A DNA stretch of 6,234 bases from Fimbriimonadaceae bacterium (GTDB taxonomy: Bacteria; Armatimonadota; Fimbriimonadia; Fimbriimonadales; Fimbriimonadaceae): NCBI GenBank assembly GCA_019454665.1, contig JACFNW010000128.1, positions 443 to 6,676 of the forward strand, read 5' to 3'. Positions 1 to 6,116 of this stretch are shown one piece after another. A program made the position numbers and the translations under genes. Below the pieces are notes generated by a model. The model was not told the DNA's origin and searched no databases. It saw only the letters and a list, made by a program, of their open reading frames with translations. Within the stretch, counting starts at the first letter, position 1, and every line of letters starts with the position of its first letter.

Positions 1-2421
1 CGCGACGGGACGGGGCGGGGCTTGGGTGGCGTGCAGATCGGCCAGCACTTCGCCAGCCCGCTGAAGCACTCGGGGCGGCACACCCGCCTTGCGGGCCAAG
101 TGGATGCCGTAGCTCTTGTCCGTGCCTCCAGGGAGGACGCGGTGCGTCCACACGACTTGGTCGCCGATCTCTTCGACGGCCACGCGGAAGTTGCGGACGT
201 TGGGCAGTTGCGATGCCAAATCGTTCAGTTGGTGGTAGTGGGTGGCGAACATCGTCTTACAGCCGATGCGCGCGAGCTCTTCCACCATCGCCCACGCGAT
301 GGCCAGCCCGTCCCACGTGCTGGTGCCTCGGCCCACCTCGTCCAAGATGACCAGACTGCGCGAGGTGGCGTGGTTGAGGATGTTGGCGCTTTCGACCATC
401 TCCACCATGAAGGTGCTTTGGCCGAGTGCGATCTCGTCTTTTGCGCCGATGCGGGCAAAGATGCGGTCGCACAATCCCAAGCGGCAGGATGCGGCGGGCA
501 CGAACGACCCGATCTGCGCCATGAGGGCGATCAGGGCCGTCTGGCGCAGGTAGGTGGACTTGCCGCTCATGTTCGGACCCGTCAACACCATCTGACGCGC
601 GGCGTCGTTGAGCGACAGGTCGTTGGGCACGAACGTGTTGACGTTGGCTTCGACCACGGCATGGCGGCCTTGGCTGTATTCGAGTCGGTCTTCCTCGACG
701 AGTTCGGGCTCGATGTAGCGGTTGCGGACGGCGGCCTCGGCCAGGCCGGCGAGCACGTCGAGTTCGGCGATGGCGCGGGCGGTTTGGATCAGGGGCGCGG
801 AGCCATCGGCCACACGGGTCAGGAGGGCCCGGAACAGTTCGGCTTCGAGCGCCAGCGCCTTCTCTTCCGCCCCTAGGACGACGCTCTCGTGCTCCTTGAG
901 TTCTGCCGTGATGTACCTCTCCGCGTTGGCCGTGGTCTGCTTGCGGATGTAGGTGTCGGGGACGCGCGAGGCGTCTCCCTTCCGCACTTCGAGGTAGTAG
1001 CCGAACACCGAGTTGAACCCGACGCGCAGGTGGGCGATGCCCGTGCGCTCGCGCTCCTGGGCCTCCAGCTTGGCGATGTAGGTCTTGCCGTTGCGCGAGA
1101 GGTCGCGGAGCTTGTCGAGTTCGGCGTCGTAGCCCTCGGCGATCACGCCGCCATCGCGCACCAATTGGGGTGGGTCGGCGACCAGTGCGCGGCCCAAGAG
1201 CAGACCAAGCTCGGCATGGTCGCCGATCTTCTCGCGCAGTTCTTGGATGCGCCCCACGCCCATCTTCCGAAGCGGGTCGGCCATCTCGGGCAGGGCGCGC
1301 AGGGTGTTGCGCAAGGCCGCCAGATCGCGGGGCATGGCCAGTCCGGTGGCGCAGCGGGCGACGAGCCGTTCGATGTCGGCGATGCGTTTGAGGGCGTCGC
1401 GCAGGTCGTAGCGGGGCAAGGCGTTCTCGACCAGGATGCGGACGGCCGCGTGGCGCGAGCGGATGCTGGCGGCATCGAGAAGCGGCTGATCCACCCATCG
1501 CCGCATCAGCCGCGACCCCATCGCCGAGACGGTGGCATCGAGTTGCGAGAGCAGCGTGAACCTTCGCGACCCGTCGGCGAGGTTCTGGGTGAGTTCCAGG
1601 CTTCGGCGCGTCGAGGCGTCCAGCCGCATGAAGTCGTCCACCGAATACGTCGCCAACGAATCCACGTGCCCGAGCGAGAGGCCGTTTTGCTCGGCGTAAC
1701 CGAGGACCATCGAGGCGGCGACGATGGCCCGCTTCATTTCGGCGCAGCCGTAGCCCGCCAGGCTGGAGGCCGAAAACTGGCCAAGCAGCCGCCGCTCGGC
1801 TTGAGGCGGGCTCATGGCGGGCTGGCTCGATGTGGGCACGCCCAGGCCGTCGGCGGCGGGGTCGGCGATGGCCTCGTCCGCGTCTTTGGGCAACAGGAGT
1901 TCGGCGGGCCGGATGCGGGCCAGTTCTTGGAGCAGCCTCGCCTTCCAATCCTCGCCCACGATCTCGGTGACCAGGAACTCGCCCGTGCTGGGATCGAGCG
2001 TGGCCAGCCCCGCCACGCCGTCCGAGACGCAGATCGCGGCCAAAAAGTTGTTGCGCTCGGCGCTGAGCATCGAGTCTTCGAGGACGGTGCCCGGCGTGAC
2101 CACGCGCGTGACGCTGCGGCGCACGAGGCCCTTGGCCTTCTTGGGGTCTTCGACTTGATCGCAGAGCGCGACGCGGTGGCCCTGTTGGACCAAGCGGGCG
2201 ATGTACTTCTCGACCGAGTGGTAGGGCACGCCCGCCATAGGCACGCGCCCGTTGCCACCGTCCTCGCGTCCGGTGAGCGTGATCTCGAGGGCCTTGGCGG
2301 CGGTTTCGGCGTCCTCGCCGTAGAACTCGTAGAAATCCCCGACACGCATCGCCATGAGCGTGCCGGGGTGTTCCGCTTTGGCGCGGAAGTACTGCTGGAG
2401 CATCGGGGTTTCCGCTTTCAC
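1..2421 (-). CDS. mutS: DNA mismatch repair ATPase MutS (3' end beyond window)
   Basis: MutS recognises base mismatches and small loops in newly replicated DNA and uses ATP to recruit MutL. The minus frame is open without a stop from the GTG at 2421 to the left edge, giving 807 codons; full-length MutS is usually about 850-880 residues, so only the C-terminal tail is missing. The mismatch-reading motif is present (GDFYEFYGEDA near residues 28-38, with Phe30-Tyr-Glu32). The Walker A motif GPNMSGKST lies at residues 615-623, the Walker B ILDEVGRGTST has Asp694-Glu695, and the ATHYHQL switch has His728. These numbers almost match E. coli MutS, so this is MutS1, not a MutS2 or MutS-like paralogue. 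The GTG start is chosen because GGAG (2430-2433) lies 8 bases upstream and the protein then begins just before the conserved TPMLQQY; an ATG at 2403 is a weaker alternative. It begins 22 bases after jag ends, so it is probably co-transcribed. Confidence 0.96.
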   Translation of the reverse strand, partial: MKAETPMLQQYFRAKAEHPGTLMAMRVGDFYEFYGEDAETAAKALEITLTGREDGGNGRVPMAGVPYHSVEKYIARLVQQGHRVALCDQVEDPKKAKGLVRRSVTRVVTPGTVLEDSMLSAERNNFLAAICVSDGVAGLATLDPSTGEFLVTEIVGEDWKARLLQELARIRPAELLLPKDADEAIADPAADGLGVPTSSQPAMSPPQAERRLLGQFSASSLAGYGCAEMKRAIVAASMVLGYAEQNGLSLGHVDSLATYSVDDFMRLDASTRRSLELTQNLADGSRRFTLLSQLDATVSAMGSRLMRRWVDQPLLDAASIRSRHAAVRILVENALPRYDLRDALKRIADIERLVARCATGLAMPRDLAALRNTLRALPEMADPLRKMGVGRIQELREKIGDHAELGLLLGRALVADPPQLVRDGGVIAEGYDAELDKLRDLSRNGKTYIAKLEAQERERTGIAHLRVGFNSVFGYYLEVRKGDASRVPDTYIRKQTTANAERYITAELKEHESVVLGAEEKALALEAELFRALLTRVADGSAPLIQTARAIAELDVLAGLAEAAVRNRYIEPELVEEDRLEYSQGRHAVVEANVNTFVPNDLSLNDAARQMVLTGPNMSGKSTYLRQTALIALMAQIGSFVPAASCRLGLCDRIFARIGAKDEIALGQSTFMVEMVESANILNHATSRSLVILDEVGRGTSTWDGLAIAWAMVEELARIGCKTMFATHYHQLNDLASQLPNVRNFRVAVEEIGDQVVWTHRVLPGGTDKSYGIHLARKAGVPPRVLQRAGEVLADLHATQAPPRPVA

Positions 2422-2443
2422 GGCGATGACTCCAGCGCTTTCC

Positions 2444-3241
2444 TTAGTCCGCGGGCGCGATGACGACGCGTCGGTTCGGCTCCTCGCCTTCGCTGTACGT
2501 CGTAATGCCTTCGAAGTCCATCAGCGCCTTGTGCACGATGCGGCGCTCGAACGCCGGAAGGGCGTCCAACACGGCCTCTTCGCCTCGGCGCTTCACTTCG
2601 CGCGCGATCTGCAGGGCCAGGTTGGTGAGCTTGGTCTCGCGTTGGTTGCGGTAGTCGTTGCCGTCGAGCGTCAGGCGAACTCCGTTGCTCAGCCGTTTGC
2701 CCAAGATGATGTTGAGCAGGTACTGGAGCGAGTTCAGGGCTTCGCCGCGCTTGCCGATGAGGAACGCCACGTCGCGTCCTTCCAGGCTGATGTTGACGTA
2801 CCGGTCGTTGATGGACGAGACGCTTGCCGAAGCGGTCAGTTTGGATGCGGCCAGGACGGCGCGGACGATCTCCAGTACGGCGTCGGCATCGGCGGGTGTG
2901 GCGACCACGGGTGCCGCGCCTTCTTCTTCGTCGGGTGCCGCATCGGCCTCGGATGACGGGGCGGGCTCTGCCGCGGGTGCGGCTTCCGCCTTGGCCGCCT
3001 TAGGCTTGGCCGGCTTCTTGGCGGGCTTGGCCTTCGGGGCCTCGGGCTCGGCGGCCGGTTCGGCCGCTGCGGGAGCCGCGTCGGCGACCCATGCGCGGAT
3101 GCGCACCGAAGACTTGCCGAACAAGCCCGCCGATTCCTCGACGACCTCGTGCGCGACAAAGTCGGTCGAGACGCCCAATTGTTCGGCCGCAGCGGCGAGC
3201 GCGGCAGCCAGATTCTTTCCTGTGGTTTCGATAGCCTCCAT
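2444..3241 (-). CDS. jag: RNA-binding protein KhpB/Jag (Jag-N, KH and R3H domains)
   Basis: This is a 265-residue Jag (SpoIIIJ-associated, also called KhpB or EloR) protein, a cytoplasmic RNA-binding protein linked in Firmicutes to cell elongation and division. Residues 1-52 form a Jag-N domain (begins MEAIETTGKN, includes ESAGLFGK). Residues about 53-118 are a low-complexity Ala/Pro/Lys/Glu linker. A KH domain follows with the GKRG loop at 163-166. The C-terminal R3H domain has Arg233-x3-His237 in FERRIVHKAL and ends RRVVIAPAD. The ATG at 3241 has AGGAG five bases upstream. The gene follows yidC by 30 bases, the usual order in many bacteria, and precedes mutS. Domain identity is clear; the cellular role in this organism is inferred from the family. 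Confidence 0.95.
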   Translation of the reverse strand: MEAIETTGKNLAAALAAAAEQLGVSTDFVAHEVVEESAGLFGKSSVRIRAWVADAAPAAAEPAAEPEAPKAKPAKKPAKPKAAKAEAAPAAEPAPSSEADAAPDEEEGAAPVVATPADADAVLEIVRAVLAASKLTASASVSSINDRYVNISLEGRDVAFLIGKRGEALNSLQYLLNIILGKRLSNGVRLTLDGNDYRNQRETKLTNLALQIAREVKRRGEEAVLDALPAFERRIVHKALMDFEGITTYSEGEEPNRRVVIAPAD

Positions 3242-3271
3242 GAGAACTCCTGAAATCGTCGTGTGTGCAGT

Positions 3272-4591
3272 CTAGCGTTTCTTCTTCTGTTTGTGGGTGA
3301 GCGCCGCCCGCTTTCGCGCCTCTGCGACGGGATTCGACGCCGCGCCGTTGCCCGAAGGCGCCTTCGAGACCGGTTTGGTGGGGATGACGCCGCCCGCCGC
3401 AGACGCCTTCTTCACCAAAGGCGGCACGGGCAAGCGATACGCGCGGATGGACTGGATCGAAGCGAAGACCAGCGTGAAGATCCAGTACAGAACGAACGCG
3501 GACGGCAGCGGCCAGAAGAACAGCGAGATCGAGAACACCAGCGAAATGCCGACGCCCATCAAGCGTTGCTGCTTGGCGTTGCTCGGGTCGCTGACCGGGG
3601 TCAGGAACGAGTTGAGCACCATCAACGCGGTGTAGACCACCAGAAGAATCTTGTCTTGGTGTCCGAGGTTCGGGGCGATGAGCCACGGGGCGCTCCGCGC
3701 CGTCTCGGGGTTCACCCAAAGGAACACGCCCTTTTGGAACTCGAACCGGTAGGTCGTCATCCAGTTGTACACGAACAGAAACAGCGGCATCTGCAGCAGA
3801 GCGGGAAAACACCCGGCCATCGGGTTGATGCCGTATTCCTGATACAGGGCCATCGTCCGCTTCTGGAACTCCTGCGGATCGCTTTGGTACTTCTCCTTGA
3901 TCTCGGCGACCAGCGGCTGAAGCTGGGACATCTGCCGCGACCACATGAGTTGCCGTTGGGACAGCGGCCACACGATCGCGCGGACGATGATGGCCAAGAG
4001 CAGGGCGGCGACGCAGTAGCTGACGCTTGGGATCTTGCCGGTCAAGCCGACCAGAAAGTCCATGATCGCGTACTGGAACGTGGTGCTGTTCCGTTGCTGG
4101 AGCTCGCCGGTGAGCTTCTCGTAGAACGCTTGGCCCGAGGTGCGCGTGTCGGGAAATTGCTCGCGGGATTTGGCGGCCGCGAGAGCGGGGATGCCGAACT
4201 CCTGGGACCACAGCGGCTTGCCTTCGAGCGCCAAGTAGTCGTGCACCAGCGTGTTGTACGCGGCGTCCAGACGCCCGATATCGTTGCGTTGCATCCCAGC
4301 CCGGTACTGGGTGACGGCGGTGAGCAGCTTGGCGCGGAGCCGTCGCTCTTGGCGTTGCTCCTCGGTCATCTCTTCGCGGCCGATCTTGCTCTCGTATTGC
4401 GGGAGCATCCGGGCGAGGGTCTGATCCTGGAGATTGGCGGCGGCCTCCTCCATTTTGCCGAGGATTTCGGTGGCGCTGAGGTCGGGGCCTTGGTTCTGGC
4501 TGTTCATGAACAGCTGGAGACCCAGGAAGATCATGGTCGCCAGCAGCAGCGTCTGGATGAAGTTGCCCGGTTTGGCGGCAGGTTTGCTCAT
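3272..4591 (-). CDS. yidC: Membrane protein insertase YidC/Oxa1 family
   Basis: YidC inserts and folds inner-membrane proteins, alone or with SecYEG. The 439-residue product has an N-terminal membrane segment (about 11-30), a roughly 160-residue charged, helix-rich extracytoplasmic region (31-189), then the conserved core. Core marks are the hydrophilic-groove arginine in LLLAIIVRAIVWPLS (Arg204), the cytoplasmic hairpin MSQLQPLVAEIKEKY, NPMAGCFPALLQMPLFLFVY (256-275), a segment around 314-331, and the final PLPSAFVLYWIFTLVFASIQ (361-380). The basic tail (ends THKQKKKR) fits ribosome contact. The N-terminal segment and total length resemble diderm YidC, but the periplasmic domain is about half the size of the E. 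coli one and shows no obvious beta-sandwich pattern. The ATG lies 16 bases after yidD with no clear Shine-Dalgarno site, suggesting translational coupling. Confidence 0.95.
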   Translation of the reverse strand: MSKPAAKPGNFIQTLLLATMIFLGLQLFMNSQNQGPDLSATEILGKMEEAAANLQDQTLARMLPQYESKIGREEMTEEQRQERRLRAKLLTAVTQYRAGMQRNDIGRLDAAYNTLVHDYLALEGKPLWSQEFGIPALAAAKSREQFPDTRTSGQAFYEKLTGELQQRNSTTFQYAIMDFLVGLTGKIPSVSYCVAALLLAIIVRAIVWPLSQRQLMWSRQMSQLQPLVAEIKEKYQSDPQEFQKRTMALYQEYGINPMAGCFPALLQMPLFLFVYNWMTTYRFEFQKGVFLWVNPETARSAPWLIAPNLGHQDKILLVVYTALMVLNSFLTPVSDPSNAKQQRLMGVGISLVFSISLFFWPLPSAFVLYWIFTLVFASIQSIRAYRLPVPPLVKKASAAGGVIPTKPVSKAPSGNGAASNPVAEARKRAALTHKQKKKR

Positions 4592-4607
4592 GGTGCGAAT
4601 CGTCTGG

Positions 4608-4817
4608 TTAGGGTACGGGATCGTGTCCGCCGGGGTTGCCGGGATGACACCTCGCGATGCGCTTGGCGCCCATCCACGTGCCTTTCACCAATCCGTATTT
4701 CTCGATGGCTTCGAGGGTGTATTGCGAACAGCTTGGGGTGAAGCGGCAGGTCGGCGGCATCCAGCGCGTCGTGCGTTGATACATTTTCACAAGTCCGATG
4801 CCGATTCGTTTGCCCAC
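4608..4817 (-). CDS. yidD: Membrane protein insertion efficiency factor YidD
   Basis: YidD is a small membrane-associated protein that helps YidC-dependent insertion. The signature is complete: [11 protein letters not shown], then [33 protein letters not shown] and GGHDPVP at the C terminus, with cysteines at 24, 30 and 57. Starting at the GTG at 4817 gives 69 residues, a normal family length, and keeps the amphipathic N-terminal helix ([15 protein letters not shown]). The frame stays open to 4871, but those residues (arginine-rich) do not resemble the family. A GTG at 4790 overlapping the rnpA stop (GTGA) is a shorter option that would lose part of the helix. With the chosen start the gene overlaps rnpA by 31 bases; only a weak GGGTGG precedes it, so coupling to rnpA translation is likely. 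Confidence 0.92.
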   Translation of the reverse strand: MGKRIGIGLVKMYQRTTRWMPPTCRFTPSCSQYTLEAIEKYGLVKGTWMGAKRIARCHPGNPGGHDPVP

Positions 4818-5287
4818 AGGCCACCCAGCGCTCGCATTCCATCGCCGACGTCGTTCAGCAGCGCCGTCCACTCGGCCTTCGCCAGCGAGGCTTTGCCCAC
4901 GAAGACGATGTCGGCGTTCTTCGGCAAGATCGCGGCGGACAGGCGGACGGCTTCTCGCAGACGACGCTTGGCGCGGTTGCGCTTCGGCTTGGAACCGATC
5001 GCTTTCGCGGTGGCGAATCCGATGCGACCGGCTCCTTCGAGGGCGACGATGCGGCAGAACCGCGTCTGAATCCGTCGGCCTTTTTGGAACACTTCGTCGA
5101 ATCGGCGCTTCGACAGGCCACCGTTCGGGTGCCCGTTCAGGCGCCCAGACGATGACGGCCCCGCGCTCGCCGCCGCTTGATCACGTTCTGTCCGTCGGTC
5201 GTGCGCATCCGCACACGGAAGCCGTGCGTCTTCTTCCGCTTGCGGTTGTTCGGTTGGAATGTGCGTTTCATTGGAAACCTTGGTCAC
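4787..5287 (-). CDS. rnpA: Ribonuclease P protein component, N-terminally extended and enclosing rpmH
   Basis: RnpA is the protein subunit of RNase P, which removes 5' leaders from precursor tRNAs. The family core is clear: [20 protein letters not shown], then [11 protein letters not shown], the RNR-type motif [13 protein letters not shown], and [21 protein letters not shown]. The core begins only just after the end of rpmH. Upstream in this frame the first ordinary start codons are GTG at 5287 and TTG at 5302, both before the rpmH start; between them and the core there is no ATG, GTG or TTG. The protein would be 166 residues (171 from the TTG), against about 110-125 for typical RnpA, with roughly 58 extra residues encoded across rpmH in a -1 frame. 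A CTG at 5140, overlapping the rpmH stop as CTGA, would give a normal-sized protein but is a rare start codon without a clear ribosome site. The product is certain; the start is not. Confidence 0.9.
   Translation of the reverse strand: MTKVSNETHIPTEQPQAEEDARLPCADAHDRRTERDQAAASAGPSSSGRLNGHPNGGLSKRRFDEVFQKGRRIQTRFCRIVALEGAGRIGFATAKAIGSKPKRNRAKRRLREAVRLSAAILPKNADIVFVGKASLAKAEWTALLNDVGDGMRALGGLWANESASDL
5137..5271 (-). CDS. rpmH: 50S ribosomal protein L34
   Basis: L34 is a small, very basic protein of the large ribosomal subunit. The 44 codons translate to an L34 with every hallmark: it begins [20 protein letters not shown], continues [19 protein letters not shown] and ends HRLGA, followed by TGA. 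The length is the family's usual 44-46 residues. The ATG at 5271 has AAGG six bases upstream and a stronger GGAGGTGA twelve bases upstream. The gene heads the conserved rpmH-rnpA-yidD-yidC-jag order and is fully enclosed, out of frame, by the longest supported form of rnpA. Confidence 0.97.
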   Translation of the reverse strand: MKRTFQPNNRKRKKTHGFRVRMRTTDGQNVIKRRRARGRHRLGA

Positions 5288-5293
5288 CTCCTC
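5278..5293 (-). promoter_or_regulatory. Ribosome binding region shared by rpmH and rnpA
   Basis: Reading leftward, GAGGAGGTGA (5293-5284) is a near-perfect Shine-Dalgarno sequence and AAGG (5281-5278) follows. AAGG is well spaced for the rpmH ATG at 5271. The stronger element is twelve bases from that ATG, longer than usual, and it contains the GTG at 5287 that is the nearest ordinary start for rnpA. That a single region serves both genes is inferred by analogy with Thermus. Confidence 0.6.
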
Positions 5294-5311
5294 GGGAGGC
5301 AAAGTCCGCGT

Positions 5312-5317
5312 ATTGTA
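5312..5317 (-). promoter_or_regulatory. Putative -10 box of the rpmH operon promoter
   Basis: TACAAT on the minus strand matches the sigma70 -10 consensus at five of six positions. It would start a transcript near 5305, about 34 bases ahead of rpmH and just downstream of the beta-barrel gene's terminator. No convincing -35 hexamer is seen at 16-19 bases upstream, so the call rests on one box plus position. Confidence 0.45.
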
Positions 5318-5350
5318 CCCGAGGATCGCGTCCGCGTGGGTCCGAAACGG

Positions 5351-5384
5351 AAAAGCGGCGTCCGGCTTTGGGCCGAACGCCGCT
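5351..5384 (-). terminator. Rho-independent terminator of the beta-barrel gene
   Basis: Arms at 5354-5366 and 5372-5384 form a GC-rich 13-bp stem around a 5-base loop. In minus-strand RNA all 13 positions pair, one as a G-U wobble; in plus-strand RNA the same position is a C-A mismatch, which supports leftward use. The stem runs into a short U tract (four U including the stem base, then CCGUUU). It begins 20 bases after the beta-barrel stop codon and separates that gene from the rpmH operon. Confidence 0.85.
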
Positions 5385-5404
5385 CGTTTCGCGTTGTTGA
5401 GGGA

Positions 5405-5929
5405 CTAGTTCAGCCAGATGGTGAGACCGATGCCGAAGCTGGTCTGATTCTCGCTGACTCCGCCGCCCTTGACTCGGCCGAAGCGGAACTCGGGGTTGAG
5501 CGACACGCCTTCGCGAAGGAAGTAGTGCGCGCCCACGGCGCCCGCCCACGAATCGGCGTTGCCGTCCATGCCGCCGCCCGAGAAGTTGTAGCGCGCATAG
5601 CGGGCGCCAACGTACGGGTGCCAAGCCTGGACCTGGGCCATGTTGGTGTTGAAGTAGTAGTTGGCACCGAGGCTGATGGCGGTCGCCTTGGTGGAAACGC
5701 CGCCGTCGCGGGCTTCGCTGTAGGCGATGCCGCCAATGCCCTCCAGCACGTCGCTGAAGAACATCGAGCCGCCGATGTTGAGGTTCCAAGAGCGGAAACC
5801 GCCAAAGTTGTCATACAGACCGTTCAGCTGAACCGTCTTGGCACCCTTGGCCGGACCATCTTGTGCGAGGGCGAGGGGCGCGGTCGCAAGCGCGCCGGCA
5901 ACGATCAGAAGTTGTAGAGTTTTCTTCAC
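5405..5929 (-). CDS. Small outer-membrane beta-barrel protein, function unknown
   Basis: The 174-residue product has a classic Sec signal peptide: MKKT, a hydrophobic stretch, and a likely signal peptidase I site ALA|Q after residue 22. The mature part of about 152 residues alternates Gly, aromatic and polar residues in strand-like segments, for example SWNLNIGGSMFF, AISLGANYYF, YVGARYARYNF, WAGAVGAHYFL, LNPEFRFG and SFGIGLTIWL. This suits an eight-stranded barrel of the OmpA/OmpX/OmpW size class. There is no OmpA peptidoglycan-binding domain. It ends WLN rather than with a terminal Phe or Trp. The GTG start has AGGAG eight bases upstream. The gene is monocistronic, with its own promoter and terminator. 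The fold is inferred from sequence pattern; no specific substrate or role can be named. Confidence 0.8.
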   Translation of the reverse strand: MKKTLQLLIVAGALATAPLALAQDGPAKGAKTVQLNGLYDNFGGFRSWNLNIGGSMFFSDVLEGIGGIAYSEARDGGVSTKATAISLGANYYFNTNMAQVQAWHPYVGARYARYNFSGGGMDGNADSWAGAVGAHYFLREGVSLNPEFRFGRVKGGGVSENQTSFGIGLTIWLN

Positions 5930-5960
5930 GGCACATTCTCCTGCTGGCTCTCGGGACCTG

Positions 5961-5996
5961 CCTCAGTATCCGATCTCTTCCCTGAGCATCCGATCC
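5961..5996 (-). repeat. Two 16-base direct repeats in the beta-barrel gene leader
   Basis: The 16-base units at 5961-5976 and 5981-5996 match at 13 positions and share the core ATCCGATC, spaced exactly 20 bases apart. They lie between the predicted transcription start (near 6026) and the GTG start at 5929. CTCAG in one unit can also pair with CTGAG in the other, forming a 5-bp stem. They could be a regulator's tandem site, an RNA element or chance. Confidence 0.5.
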
Positions 5997-6032
5997 TGCG
6001 AATCCAGCCAATTGGCATTCTTTGCCGGTGGG

Positions 6033-6062
6033 ACGATAGCAGAACCTTGAGCGGTTTGTCAA
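6033..6062 (-). promoter_or_regulatory. Sigma70-type promoter of the beta-barrel gene
   Basis: On the minus strand a perfect -35 TTGACA (6062-6057) is followed after 18 bases by TATCGT (6038-6033), matching the -10 consensus at four of six positions. An A-run at about 6083-6089 lies upstream and could add an UP-like contribution. The predicted start near 6026 gives a leader of about 97 bases before the GTG at 5929. Confidence 0.6.
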
Positions 6063-6116
6063 CCCAACGGGCTGAGAAGGCGATTTTTTGCCGCGTTTGC
6101 GCTAGGATTGGACGCG

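Noticed and set aside
257..1948. A 563-codon minus-strand open frame
   Set aside because: It is a shifted frame of mutS, giving an Arg/Pro/His-rich translation typical of GC-rich shadows, whereas the mutS frame carries all the conserved motifs.
889..2463. A 524-codon plus-strand open frame, and another at 22-876
   Set aside because: Both lie antisense to mutS with codons aligned to the mutS codons. High GC keeps the complement frame open; the products resemble no family and have no ribosome sites.
3263..4741. A 492-codon plus-strand open frame, and a minus-strand frame at 3000-4211
   Set aside because: These are shadows of yidC and jag; the true frames carry full family signatures and the shadows show low-complexity Arg-rich translation.
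4588..4842. An 84-codon minus-strand frame over yidD
   Set aside because: The YidD motif with its CRF-PSCSQY core is in the other frame ending at 4608; this one has no recognisable pattern.
5137..5271. Programmed -1 frameshift from rpmH into rnpA as the source of RnpA
   Set aside because: The frame relation would allow it, but I see no X-XXY-YYZ slippery heptamer in rpmH, and an L34-RnpA fusion is less likely than upstream initiation.
5930..6116. Origin of replication or DnaA boxes near rpmH
   Set aside because: No TTATCCACA-like box was found on either strand in the intergenic regions.
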